Assembly (NCBI GenBank): GCA_947448415.1
Contig: CANFMT010000017.1
Span: forward strand, 1 to 54,360
Direction of reading: 5' to 3'
Length of the DNA: 54,360 bases
Source of the DNA: Burkholderiaceae bacterium
Lineage (GTDB): Bacteria > Pseudomonadota > Gammaproteobacteria > Burkholderiales > Burkholderiaceae
Shown here: positions 9,543-18,022 of the stretch, in pieces
How positions within the stretch are numbered: position 1 is the stretch's first letter
Layout: each line of letters begins with the position of its first letter
Program-made: the position numbers and the translations under genes
Notes under the pieces: generated by a model
Databases searched by the model: none
What the model was told of the DNA's origin: nothing
What the model saw: the letters and a program-made list of their open reading frames with translations, nothing else

Positions 9543-10079
9543 ATGACGCCTGCTGAATTAGATGCATTACCAGCCCCACAATTTTGGCGTCGTGTTTCTT
9601 GCTGCTTGTATGAGCAATTGGTACTATTGGGTGTCATTGCATTTACCTTTTTAGTACCAAATTTAGCCCTAGGAATTCTGTTTGGCATCTCATTGCCAAG
9701 CTGGCTAACGTTCGGCTATCTATATGCAGTACTAGGCATCTACTTTGTTTGGTATTGGACTAAATCCGGGCAAACTCTAGCAATGCAAACCTGGCGCGTG
9801 CGACTTATTGGTAAAGGTGGCTTCGCCTTAACTCGATATCAAGCAATTCGACGCTATCTCTTTGGATCCTTGTGGATTGTTCCATGTATCGCTTTGCAAT
9901 GGGCATTTCACCTGGAGAAATGGCAAATTATTGAAATGCTCTTTACCGTTTCACTACTCTTTTGGCCGCTCAGTATATTTCTTGATCGCAGAGACGCACT
10001 TGCTCGACAAAGTCTTGCGGATCGACTTGCTGGAACACGGCTAGTTGAATTACCAAAAAATCTAGTAACTCTCTCTTAA
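9543..10079 (+). CDS. RDD family membrane protein
   Basis: A 178-residue protein starting MTPAELDALPAPQFWRR, with an RDD-type first helix (LYEQLVLLGVIAFTFLV) and further hydrophobic segments near 60-80, 115-135 and 140-155. The motif SGQTLAMQTWRVRLI (about 79-93) is characteristic of RDD proteins, which are small integral membrane proteins, in some cases linked to ion or solute transport. The frame is open upstream to 9330, but that part overlaps the DUF3106 gene; the ATG at 9543 gives the family N-terminus. The 3' end overlaps the convergent permease gene by 18 bp. Confidence 0.85.
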   Translation: MTPAELDALPAPQFWRRVSCCLYEQLVLLGVIAFTFLVPNLALGILFGISLPSWLTFGYLYAVLGIYFVWYWTKSGQTLAMQTWRVRLIGKGGFALTRYQAIRRYLFGSLWIVPCIALQWAFHLEKWQIIEMLFTVSLLFWPLSIFLDRRDALARQSLADRLAGTRLVELPKNLVTLS

Positions 10080-12551
10080 GCATTCGATAGCACTGGCTTT
10101 TTGTATTTTTTTCTGAGTGCCGTATCCAACACCCAAGCTAGCAACAACCCCAAACACAACGCCCATAGCCAACGCCTGGCCAAAGGCATTAAATTCTATC
10201 TCCAAGACGTACCGCCCCAATAACCAGGCAGCAAGACCTGAACTTAAGCCAGCAAGTATTCCTGCCAACAAGCCAACAACCACTAATTCAAACCGAGAAA
10301 TATCTGCCAATACTTTACGAGAGGCGCCAATAGCCCTCAATAAAGCAGCATTGCGATAACGCTGATCTTGTGTAGCAGTAAGAGCAGCCATGAGAACCAA
10401 TAGGGCCGCAACAACAGTAAGACCAAACAAAAGACCTAAAGCAGCAGATAGCTTATTTAAAACATCTTGAATTTGCGCCAAAGATGAAGAAACATCCACA
10501 ATAGTGAGATTGGGATATTGTTGATTTAGCTGAAAATCTAAAGTGTTTAATTGTGGTGCTTGGTAGTACGATGTAATCCAAGATTGAGGCATTTTATTTA
10601 ATTGAGCTGGCGGCATGATGACAAAGAAGTTCACACGCATTGAGCCCCAATCGAGCTTGCGCAAAGATGTAATGGGCGCCGTAATTCTTTCGCCCGCCAC
10701 ATCAAACATCAATCGATCACCTATCTTCAGCTTTAAGGTTTTCGCTATACCAGTCTCTATTGAAATTTGTGGAGCATCTCCACCAATCCAATCGCCAGAA
10801 ATTACACGATTACCTGTTGGTAATTGGTCGGTATAGGACAGATTGAACTCCCTATCAACCAATCGACGCGCATTCTCATCGCTGTAGTCATTAGGCAAGA
10901 TATCTCGTTCATTGATGCCAATTAAACGGCCGCGAACCATTGGATAGAACTCGGGTGTCGAGATGCCAGCCTGAACCAAGGAACTCTGAAGGCTTTCTTT
11001 TTGGTCTGTTTGAATATTAATCATGAAGCGATTTGGGGCATTAGCGGGGATGCTGCCCTGCCAAGCACTTAATAAGTCTTGACGCAATAAAAGGATTAGA
11101 ACCAAGGCCATCAAGGCTATTCCTAAAGCCGTGATTTGCATCACCGCATATCCTGATTGCCTTGCTTGTGCAAGCAGCGCAAATCGAATTGCAAAATGAT
11201 TACTACGCCAAAGAGTCATGAGACGCAAGCAAGCCCAAGCAGTCAAGGCAAACAAAACAATTGCGCAACCAAAGCTCAGCCCTGCCCATAGCGCTAATTT
11301 CCAGTCGCGAGCAGCTAGAGCAACTAGTGCTCCACAAACAAACAGAGCGATCATTACCAGCCAGACCTCTGAGATTTGTATTAGCCTAAATTCTTTACGA
11401 ATTAATCTTATTGGCGCAACCTTAACCAAACCAATGATAGAGGGACCTGCAAATCCCAATAAGAGAGCCCACGCAAATGAGATGCTCCAGAGTGCTGGCC
11501 ATATAGAAATAAATGGCAAGTTACTCAAGAGTAAACCGCCTAATACCCATATCAGCGTGTTTTGAATCAGATAACCAAATATCAACCCTAAACCGGCAGA
11601 TAAAAGTCCGATACCAAGCAGCGTTTTGATTTGTCTAATTAAAATCTCACGCTGACTTGCTCCTAGGCATTTCATCACTGCACAGGCATCCGCTTGTTTG
11701 ACGGTGTAACGACGTGCGCATAAGGCTATCGCTACTGCCGCAACAATTGCCGTTAAGAGTGCAAGCAAGGATAAGAATCGCTCAGCCCTTTCAATAGTCT
11801 TGCGCATAATGGGCTGGGCATTCTCAATTGTTTCTATACGCAAACCTCTAATGTGTTCAGACTCAATGTATTGCGTCGCCCATTTTTGATAAGCCTGTAT
11901 TTGCCTATCTGAGCCGGCTAGCAGCAAGCGATAGGTGACTCTACTACCTAAGCCGATTAAGCCAGTAGATGGGAGGTCATCTAATGACATCATGACTCGC
12001 GGCGCAAAATTCATAAAGCCAGCACCGCGATCTAGTTCACGCTCTAGTACTCCGGCAATAACAAACTGTCTATCACCAAGCTTTATGGAATCGCCTATAT
12101 GTGTACGTAGATTAGCAAGCAAGGCGGGTTCAACCCAAACGGATCCAGACTGTGGTGATGATTGTTTCTTGGGAGAATTATCAGCAAGGGCCACCTGTAG
12201 AGCGCCTCTCAGAGGATACAAAGCACTAACAGCCTTGACCGAAGCCAACTTACTATTTTCCCCAGATGTTGCCATACTAGGGAAAACAATTGTTTGTGCA
12301 ATTTGCAGATCTTTGGAGCGAGCCTCTGTAAAAAAGCTTTCGGATAGCGGCTGATCAGAAGCAATCAGCAAGTCAGAAGCGAGCAAACGACGTGCATCAA
12401 ATTCGAATGCCCTTTGCATTCTGTCCGCCAAAAAACTGACGCCACTTAATGCTGTCACTGAAAGTGTCAATGCCACAAAAAGCCAGACCAGCTCCTTGGA
12501 TCGAAAACTCTGCTTAAGGCCTCTAAAAAGCCCAGATAAAAAAGTGCTCAA
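10062..12551 (-). CDS. Large FtsX-like ABC transporter permease (YbbP type)
   Basis: An 829-residue membrane protein: an N-terminal helix (about 20-42), a long periplasmic MacB-like domain (about 45-240), a three-helix FtsX block (about 255-360), central helices (about 390-480), a second periplasmic domain (about 490-690) and a last FtsX block (about 700-820). The duplicated layout is that of YbbP, partner of the ATPase YbbA. No ATPase of that type is adjacent, so the partner must be elsewhere. It starts with TTG, overlapping the SDR stop by 4 nt (TTGA), so it is translationally coupled to the gene before it. The substrate is unknown. Confidence 0.85.
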   Translation of the reverse strand: MSTFLSGLFRGLKQSFRSKELVWLFVALTLSVTALSGVSFLADRMQRAFEFDARRLLASDLLIASDQPLSESFFTEARSKDLQIAQTIVFPSMATSGENSKLASVKAVSALYPLRGALQVALADNSPKKQSSPQSGSVWVEPALLANLRTHIGDSIKLGDRQFVIAGVLERELDRGAGFMNFAPRVMMSLDDLPSTGLIGLGSRVTYRLLLAGSDRQIQAYQKWATQYIESEHIRGLRIETIENAQPIMRKTIERAERFLSLLALLTAIVAAVAIALCARRYTVKQADACAVMKCLGASQREILIRQIKTLLGIGLLSAGLGLIFGYLIQNTLIWVLGGLLLSNLPFISIWPALWSISFAWALLLGFAGPSIIGLVKVAPIRLIRKEFRLIQISEVWLVMIALFVCGALVALAARDWKLALWAGLSFGCAIVLFALTAWACLRLMTLWRSNHFAIRFALLAQARQSGYAVMQITALGIALMALVLILLLRQDLLSAWQGSIPANAPNRFMINIQTDQKESLQSSLVQAGISTPEFYPMVRGRLIGINERDILPNDYSDENARRLVDREFNLSYTDQLPTGNRVISGDWIGGDAPQISIETGIAKTLKLKIGDRLMFDVAGERITAPITSLRKLDWGSMRVNFFVIMPPAQLNKMPQSWITSYYQAPQLNTLDFQLNQQYPNLTIVDVSSSLAQIQDVLNKLSAALGLLFGLTVVAALLVLMAALTATQDQRYRNAALLRAIGASRKVLADISRFELVVVGLLAGILAGLSSGLAAWLLGRYVLEIEFNAFGQALAMGVVFGVVASLGVGYGTQKKIQKASAIECLRESY

Positions 12552-13333
12552 ATTGCCTGAATCTGGCCGCCATCAATACGCGTGACTGTTCCAGTAATAA
12601 ATGATGCGTTTTGACTAGCCAAGAAAGCAGCAGCATCTCCGTACTCCGTTGGATCACCATATCTACCCATTGGAATTTGTCTAAGGCTTGCTTTAACGAC
12701 CTCTTCGTAACTAGTCTGTTCGCGCTTCGCACGTGCTTCATCAAGCTGACGCAAACGATCGGTTGACACCCTGCCCGGCATAATAATGTTTACAGTAATA
12801 CCGTCTGCCGCAACTTCTGTAGCCAAAGTTTTAGACCAGGCTAATAGCGCCGCCCTTAAAGTATTCGATATCGCTAAATTTTTAATCGGGGCAATTGCTC
12901 CCGACGTGGTGCTGGTAATGACTCTCCCCCATTTACGCTCACGCATGCCAGGGAGTACTCTATCGGTAATCGAGATAAGAGATAACACCATATCGTTAAA
13001 ACTTTTGGTCCACAAGGCAGGGTCCTGACCTGCTGCTGGAGTCGGTGGCGGACCCCCGGTGTTATTAATGAGAATATCAATAGGCCCTAACTCAGTTTCG
13101 ACCTTGGTAATCAAGGCATCAATAACCGAGTGATCAGAAAGATCCCAATTTAAGGCGAGCGCCTGACTGCCGGCAGCCTCAATCATTTCAACCGACTTTT
13201 GCAATCCCTCTGGATTGCGCCCTGTTACGGCTACCTTAACACCCTCACGCGCTAACGACACTGCCATAGCCTGACCCAAACCACGGCTTGAGGCAATTAC
13301 CAGTGCAACCTTACCCTTGATTCCTAAATCCAT
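12548..13333 (-). CDS. Atypical SDR family oxidoreductase
   Basis: A 261-residue Rossmann-fold protein. The cofactor-binding segment is ASSRGLGQAMA (about 14-24), and the structural motif INNTGG is near residue 88. The C-terminal GTVTRIDGGQIQAI ends as in FabG-like SDRs. The classical catalytic YxxxK is not present: the expected region reads NLAISNTLRAALLAWSK. It thus belongs to a divergent SDR group, and the usual annotation '3-oxoacyl-ACP reductase' should not be taken literally. The ATG has a GGAGATCG site. It follows the Bug gene by 30 nt and overlaps the FtsX-like permease. Confidence 0.8.
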   Translation of the reverse strand: MDLGIKGKVALVIASSRGLGQAMAVSLAREGVKVAVTGRNPEGLQKSVEMIEAAGSQALALNWDLSDHSVIDALITKVETELGPIDILINNTGGPPPTPAAGQDPALWTKSFNDMVLSLISITDRVLPGMRERKWGRVITSTTSGAIAPIKNLAISNTLRAALLAWSKTLATEVAADGITVNIIMPGRVSTDRLRQLDEARAKREQTSYEEVVKASLRQIPMGRYGDPTEYGDAAAFLASQNASFITGTVTRIDGGQIQAI

Positions 13334-13363
13334 GCGATCTCCACAATCTGTTTATATTTATAT

Positions 13364-14335
13364 TTAATCTAACTGAAGCTTTTGCTTTGCTACCACTTCT
13401 TTATAAACGGTATATTCAGCTTTAATTTCTTTCGCAAAGGCATCGGGACCGTTTACGTTAATGATGGAACCAGTTTCTTCAATACGTTTTTTTACAGAAG
13501 GGTCATTAACCACCTTTTGTAATGCAGCGTAATATTTATCAACAACATCTTTTGGCATGCCCGCAGGCCCTAATAATCCGTAATAAGCCATGCGATTAAC
13601 CGGGGTCAAGCCCACCTCAGCAAAGGTGGGAACATTAGATAATTGAGGCAATCTTTTTGGAGCGGCAATCACAATTGGAACTAATTTTCCATCTTTGATA
13701 AATGGCAAAGACGAAGGAAGATTGTCGAAAATCATTGATACCTGACCGCCAACGGTATCAGCTAGAGCAGGTCCAGCGCCCCTATAGGGAATATGAACAA
13801 TATAAACACCCGCCAAACTTTTAAACAACTCAGTTTGAAGATGACCAATGCCGCCCGTACCGGAACTTGAATAAGAGTACTTCCCTGGGTTTTCCTTGAG
13901 TACAGCTAAAAAGGTTTTAAAGTCTTTAGCGGGAAATGATGGATTAACAGCAATGATATTTGGCGTAGCAGCAATATTACTGATTGCCGTGAAATCGGTA
14001 ATAGGGTCATAGCCAATTTTGGGGTTAATAGCGGGATTGGCTGCTGTAGTAGAAACAGTAGCCATGCCAATGGTGTATCCGTCCTTAGGGGCTCGCATCA
14101 CATCAAGCGCTCCAACAGAACCACCTCCACCAGCTTTATTCTCCACGATAACTGGTTGACCCAATTGGCGACCCAATGCATCGCCAACTGCCCTAGCAAT
14201 GATATCGGTGCTTCCACCTGGAGCGAATGGAACAATTAAGCGGATGGGTTTGCTAGGAAAGCTCTGGGCCTGCGCTAAGCCAAAGAAACCAACGGAACAA
14301 AAGATAACTAAGTATCTAGTAAGCTTGAGATTCAT
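13364..14335 (-). CDS. Bug/TctC-type periplasmic substrate-binding protein
   Basis: A 323-residue protein with a signal peptide ending QAQS, followed by FPSKPIRLIVPFAPGGSTDIIAR (in parts), the first ligand-binding loop of the Bug family. Other family marks are VENKAGGGGSVGA, YSSSGTGGIGHL and IPYRGAGPALADTVGGQV. Bug proteins bind small carboxylates or amides and usually feed tripartite tricarboxylate transporters, but no TctA or TctB gene is in the window. It starts 4 nt after the lipoprotein gene of the lipid ABC cluster, so it is probably co-transcribed although functionally different. Confidence 0.9.
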   Translation of the reverse strand: MNLKLTRYLVIFCSVGFFGLAQAQSFPSKPIRLIVPFAPGGSTDIIARAVGDALGRQLGQPVIVENKAGGGGSVGALDVMRAPKDGYTIGMATVSTTAANPAINPKIGYDPITDFTAISNIAATPNIIAVNPSFPAKDFKTFLAVLKENPGKYSYSSSGTGGIGHLQTELFKSLAGVYIVHIPYRGAGPALADTVGGQVSMIFDNLPSSLPFIKDGKLVPIVIAAPKRLPQLSNVPTFAEVGLTPVNRMAYYGLLGPAGMPKDVVDKYYAALQKVVNDPSVKKRIEETGSIINVNGPDAFAKEIKAEYTVYKEVVAKQKLQLD

Positions 14336-14339
14336 CTAT

Positions 14340-14966
14340 TTACTGCCCCAGAGGTTTAGGTAAATTACCAGCATATTTATAAAGCTGCTCTTCGTATTGT
14401 TTCAAGATTTCAGCAAGTGCTTGTTGCTGACCCAATACAAGCGCCTGAGGAGAATTGTCTGTCAGTGCAACACGCTTGGTATATCGATTTGCACCAATCA
14501 AGGGATTGGTTTTGCCACCACTAGTAGTGCTGAGAAAAAATTCTACACTAACAACGGCTTCAGGCTGATTGCGATAGTCGCCATAAAACTCTTCTACAGA
14601 TGCTTGTAAAAAATAGTAAGGGAAAAAGCTATTGCTCTGCCCCACTGTTGCCGAAAATATATTAGCCTTATTGAGCCACTGACGCTCTGCATTACCAATC
14701 ATTTCTGCTGGAATAGTCGTGTAGACGTTATAAAAATCTTTTTCATAGCGTTGATCACCCGTGCGATATACAAGTGACTTACCGTCAAATGGAGGCGCAA
14801 CTGAAACTGAACCAATTTTTAGCCAAACATCTGTACGTGCCTGGCGAGGGGCCGCCGACCTATCGGGCGATACCATCCAAGTGGTAGGCCCTACTGGCGG
14901 TCTAGTAGGTAATGTGCAAGCTACGAGACCTAAAAGTGATATCAGAACCAAAATACGCTTCATCAT
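14340..14966 (-). CDS. ABC-type transport auxiliary lipoprotein (PqiC/LptE-like, MCE-linked)
   Basis: A 208-residue lipoprotein with lipobox LVAC (Cys17). The sequence continues with VWLKIGSVSVAPPFDGKSLVYR and the strand-rich pattern of the ABC-type transport auxiliary lipoprotein family (PqiC/YmbA). PqiC is an outer-membrane partner of MCE proteins. The ATG overlaps the stop of the MlaD-like gene by 4 nt. Together with the three genes before it, it completes an MCE transport system: permease, ATPase, MCE subunit, outer lipoprotein. The role in lipid movement is known for the family and not tested here. Confidence 0.85.
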   Translation of the reverse strand: MMKRILVLISLLGLVACTLPTRPPVGPTTWMVSPDRSAAPRQARTDVWLKIGSVSVAPPFDGKSLVYRTGDQRYEKDFYNVYTTIPAEMIGNAERQWLNKANIFSATVGQSNSFFPYYFLQASVEEFYGDYRNQPEAVVSVEFFLSTTSGGKTNPLIGANRYTKRVALTDNSPQALVLGQQQALAEILKQYEEQLYKYAGNLPKPLGQ

Positions 14967-15892
14967 TTTTGAACTCCAGCCTGAACGGGCTTATTGGTAG
15001 GCGGCGTAATTTTGGGCGGCGGATCACTCCAAATCAAACTTGAAGGTGACTGACTTGCGATACGGCTAAATTCATTTAAATTCTCGCTAGCCTGCTTAAT
15101 GTTTTCCATAGTCAGCGCTGTATCGCCCTGAACACTTGTAATCGTTTGACGCAACGATGTCGTAGCAGCAACGAGTTCACGCATCAGGATGCTGAGCTCA
15201 TCCTTATCGGTAACTTTTGCTACGCGTTCTAAGATGATATTTAATTCACGAACAGTTTTAATAACTCCTTCGTTGCCCTTGCCATCACCGGCCATCATTA
15301 CATTGAGATTAGTGAGGAGTGCATCTAATTTTTTCTGGGCCCCGTCAATATCCATTTGATTGAGTGCTCCAATCAGCTTTTGAATTCCTGAAATAATTTC
15401 ATCAGCTTGATTTGGAAGTGATGGGATAACGGGATATTCAGGCTTCCAGCTATAAGGAAGTTGTGAAGTTTCCGGAGCATTAGATACAAAGTCAAACTCA
15501 ATATAGTTCACGCCTGTGATGCCCATTGACTTGACACGAGCCCGCAAATTATTTTGCACAAACTCTCTTATTTGGTCTTCGGTAACCTTCTCACCAAAAA
15601 TTTGCATACGTACTACGACATATTGACGACGTTCTTGAAATGGCAAATCCTTCTCATACAGGTCCCCAGACAAGCCAATCGTAGTTACCTGACCTATTTT
15701 TACCCCTCTAAACCGTACGGCAGCACCAGCATCTAGACCGGTAACAGACTGTTTAATGTAAGTCTCAATCATGAAGGATTTTTTGAAGAATTGCCCGGAC
15801 CCAAAGATCAGAATCACGGCAATCAGTACGCCGATTGCTGCAAGCACAAATACACCTAATCGGAAATAGTTGGGATTTGAGTTATTACTCAT
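14963..15892 (-). CDS. MlaD/MCE family periplasmic lipid-transport subunit
   Basis: A 309-residue protein with a single N-terminal membrane helix (about 10-32), an MCE domain at about 38-118 (VTGLDAGAAVRFRGVKIGQV is the typical signature), and a long helical C-terminal region with predicted coiled-coil character (about 165-280). The end is proline-rich (PPPKITPPTNKPVQAG). MCE subunits form rings that carry phospholipids across the periplasm. The longer helical tail resembles PqiB or Mce-type needle proteins more than E. coli MlaD (183 residues). It overlaps the ATPase stop by 4 nt. Confidence 0.9.
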   Translation of the reverse strand: MSNNSNPNYFRLGVFVLAAIGVLIAVILIFGSGQFFKKSFMIETYIKQSVTGLDAGAAVRFRGVKIGQVTTIGLSGDLYEKDLPFQERRQYVVVRMQIFGEKVTEDQIREFVQNNLRARVKSMGITGVNYIEFDFVSNAPETSQLPYSWKPEYPVIPSLPNQADEIISGIQKLIGALNQMDIDGAQKKLDALLTNLNVMMAGDGKGNEGVIKTVRELNIILERVAKVTDKDELSILMRELVAATTSLRQTITSVQGDTALTMENIKQASENLNEFSRIASQSPSSLIWSDPPPKITPPTNKPVQAGVQK

Positions 15893-16665
15893 GCTGCGTC
15901 CTTGCTCATGATGCGATTAAAGAATTGATGTACACGCGGATCCTTGCTGGTATCTCTTAAAACCTTTGGATCACCCTCTGCAATGATGCCTTTAGCATCC
16001 TTGTCCAACATAATGACTTTGTCTGCAATTGCATAAATACTGGCTAACTCATGCGACACAATGACAAAGGTAATGCCTAAATTTTTAGACAGATCCTGGA
16101 TGGTGCTATCAAGATCCGCAGAAGTAATGGGGTCTAAACCAGCTGATGGTTCATCCAAAAACAGAATTTTGGGATCCAGAGCCATGGCACGCGCGATTGC
16201 TGCACGCTTTTGCATGCCTCCGCTAATTTCGCTGGGCATGTATGTCTCGTAAGGCAATAGACCCACCAAGTCCAACTTGCAGCGCGCTAAGAGATTCATC
16301 TGGCTTTGGGTAAGCTGGGTGTACTCCTGCATAAAAAGCGTCACGTTATCGAGTAAATTCATGGAGCCAAATAAGGCGCCCTGCTGATACATCACGCCAA
16401 AGCTAGTCATAATGTGTTGACGCTCTGAACCCTGAGCAGTGGTGATGTTTTGACCTTCTATGAGTACATCGCCTGCTAAAGGCTGATAAAGGCCAAATAA
16501 ATTTTTGAGCAAGCTGGATTTACCGCAACCAGATCCGCCAAGTATTACAAAAATTTCACCATTATTCACTGTGAAATTCAAATTTTGCATCAACACCTTA
16601 GAGCCATAACCCACTGTGAGGTTTTGGACTTCAATAGCGTAGGGAGTGTTATTAGTCGCGCCCAT
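15889..16665 (-). CDS. ABC transporter ATP-binding protein (MlaF-like)
   Basis: A 258-residue ATPase. Walker A GGSGCGKSSLLKNLFG is at about 38-53; the signature EISGGMQKRAAIARAMALDP is near 146-165, where GGMQ(K/R)R is typical of MlaF-type ATPases; Walker B ILFLDEPSAGLDP follows, with the switch histidine in VIVSHE. It would energise the MlaE-like permease. Its ATG overlaps the permease stop by one base (TAATG). Confidence 0.93.
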   Translation of the reverse strand: MGATNNTPYAIEVQNLTVGYGSKVLMQNLNFTVNNGEIFVILGGSGCGKSSLLKNLFGLYQPLAGDVLIEGQNITTAQGSERQHIMTSFGVMYQQGALFGSMNLLDNVTLFMQEYTQLTQSQMNLLARCKLDLVGLLPYETYMPSEISGGMQKRAAIARAMALDPKILFLDEPSAGLDPITSADLDSTIQDLSKNLGITFVIVSHELASIYAIADKVIMLDKDAKGIIAEGDPKVLRDTSKDPRVHQFFNRIMSKDAA

Positions 16666-17837
16666 TAGAAACCAGTCTTATAGGAAATGAAGGCAAAGAT
16701 ACCGTCAACAACAACAATCATGACGATACTGCTGACCACTGCTCGCGTTGCCGATATGCCCACCGCTGCAGCTCCAGTACCAGTTTGCATTCCACGCAAA
16801 CAACCTACCGCTGCAATGACCACACCAAAGAGCGTAGCCTTAACAAGGCCAGATCCAATATCCTCTAGATCAACAGCGCTGAGCATGCCGTTCCAAAAAT
16901 TGATAAATGGGATCCCGTAGATCAGCATAGTAAACATTGATGCAATGATGCTCACGATATCCGCAAACAAAGTCAGGACTGGTGCAACCAATATTCCAGC
17001 TAGAACGCGTGGAACGACTAAAAAACGGATCGGACTCAAGCCCCCCGAGACAAGTGCATCAACTTCACTATTTACAGTCATCGTGCCAATCTCCGCAGCA
17101 AAGGCCGCTGAAGATCGTCCAGCCAAGAGAATCGCCGTTATCAAAGGACCCATCTCACGAACTATCCCAAGGGCTGCCAAAGGCCCAACGAAAGATACTG
17201 CTCCAAATTGCTGCATACCAATAGCAGCCTGAAATGAAAGAATGACGCCAATTAAAAATGCCACAAGACCTACGATAGGTAATGCAGCTAAACCTGCTTC
17301 TACGGCAGCATTTACAAAATCGCCCCAACGAACTTGTTTTGGGTTACGTAATGACCAAAGTAAATCCGAAGCAAGGTGTCCAGCAAAGGTAATTAATCCC
17401 CTCACATCATCAAGTAAGTTTTGCACGGCCATTCCGGTACTCACCACAAAACTTCTTTGTGGCTTTACTGCAGGCACCGGAAATAAATTGGAAATTGGAT
17501 TAAATTCATTTAGCAAGGGCTGATAGCGCGAATCTAATCCAACAAGCTCAAACTTTGCGCCTGAAGTAGATTGCGCTTCTTGAACGCCAATCAAAAATGC
17601 AATGCCAGCTCCATCCAAAGAAGCTACTTGTGTTGCGTCAAAAACTAAAGATTTAGTTTTGGCATCTCCCTGCTTTAGCCAAATATCTTGAGACTGACGA
17701 ATTTGGGTCCATACCCCACCAAGTGAATATACGTTCACAGCGCCAATTAAAGTCACCTTAGCGATCGAGGCATCAGATTGCGACCAAACAGCGACCGGAG
17801 ACTCTGAAATAGGTGAATTAGCGTTAGGAATGCTCAT
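16665..17837 (-). CDS. MlaE-family permease with fused N-terminal STAS domain
   Basis: About 390 residues. Residues about 15-120 form a STAS-like domain (SIAKVTLIGAVNVYSLGG, then SLVFDATQVASLDGAGIAFLIG), which in E. coli Mla is the separate protein MlaB. Residues about 150-390 are the MlaE permease, with FLIGVILSFQAAIGMQQFGA, EMGPLITAILLAGRSSAAFAAEIGTM in parts, and GCLRGMQTGTGAAAVG. The fused form is common in this permease family. I use the ATG at 17837: it has no Shine-Dalgarno, and a TATAGT hexamer ends exactly 6 nt before it, suggesting a leaderless message. It heads the operon continuing to the FtsX-like gene. Confidence 0.9.
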   Translation of the reverse strand: MSIPNANSPISESPVAVWSQSDASIAKVTLIGAVNVYSLGGVWTQIRQSQDIWLKQGDAKTKSLVFDATQVASLDGAGIAFLIGVQEAQSTSGAKFELVGLDSRYQPLLNEFNPISNLFPVPAVKPQRSFVVSTGMAVQNLLDDVRGLITFAGHLASDLLWSLRNPKQVRWGDFVNAAVEAGLAALPIVGLVAFLIGVILSFQAAIGMQQFGAVSFVGPLAALGIVREMGPLITAILLAGRSSAAFAAEIGTMTVNSEVDALVSGGLSPIRFLVVPRVLAGILVAPVLTLFADIVSIIASMFTMLIYGIPFINFWNGMLSAVDLEDIGSGLVKATLFGVVIAAVGCLRGMQTGTGAAAVGISATRAVVSSIVMIVVVDGIFAFISYKTGF

Positions 17838-17843
17838 ACGCAA

Positions 17844-17849
17844 ACTATA
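17844..17849 (-). promoter_or_regulatory. -10 element before the MCE operon
   Basis: TATAGT on the minus strand, followed by six bases and the ATG of the permease gene. No convincing -35 box is seen at the usual spacing. It fits the leaderless pattern described under findings. Confidence 0.5.
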
Positions 17850-17889
17850 AGGTATCTGTATGAAAGTTATATAAAACGCATTAAAAGAA

Positions 17890-17918
17890 AAAGGGCCCAG
17901 CTATAAACTGGGCCCTTT
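17890..17918 (-). terminator. Rho-independent terminator of tRNA-Arg
   Basis: AAAGGGCCCAG and CTGGGCCCTTT make a perfect 11-bp stem with a 7-nt loop. On the minus strand it is followed by TTCTTTTAA, just after the tRNA-Arg 3' end. Confidence 0.85.
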
Positions 17919-17926
17919 GTATAAGG

Positions 17927-18003
17927 TGGTGCGGCTGGCAGGAATTGAACCCACGACCCCTTGGTTCGTAGCCAAGTACTCTATCCAGCTGAGCTACAGC
18001 CGC
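17927..18003 (-). tRNA. tRNA-Arg (anticodon ACG)
   Basis: The minus strand gives a complete cloverleaf: acceptor GCGGCTG pairing with CAGCCGC, D-arm AGCTCAGCTGGATAGAGT, anticodon arm CTTGG-CTACGAA-CCAAG with anticodon ACG, T-arm with GTTCAATTC, then encoded CCA. The ACG anticodon (read as ICG after deamination by TadA) decodes CGU, CGC and CGA. It is followed by a strong terminator and lies 18 bp from the divergent greB start codon. Confidence 0.97.
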
Positions 18004-18009
18004 AACAGC

Positions 18010-18022
18010 CATAATTATGCCA
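18010..18022. promoter_or_regulatory. Back-to-back -10 elements of tRNA-Arg and greB
   Basis: The palindromic core ATAATTAT (18011-18018) supplies CATAAT on both strands. On the minus strand TGGCATAAT (18022-18014) is an extended -10 element for tRNA-Arg. On the plus strand CATAAT (18010-18015) lies 6 nt before the greB ATG. The tRNA promoter therefore overlaps the greB start codon. Confidence 0.5.

Noticed and set aside
13364..14335. Tripartite transporter for the MCE operon
   Set aside because: Only the Bug protein is present; no TctA or TctB homologue lies nearby, so a transporter operon is not supported.
17917..18021. N-terminal extension of greB
   Set aside because: The extension is the antisense of tRNA-Arg (the peptide LAGIEPTTPWF is a common tRNA shadow). 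The GreB family N-terminus starts at the ATG at 18022.
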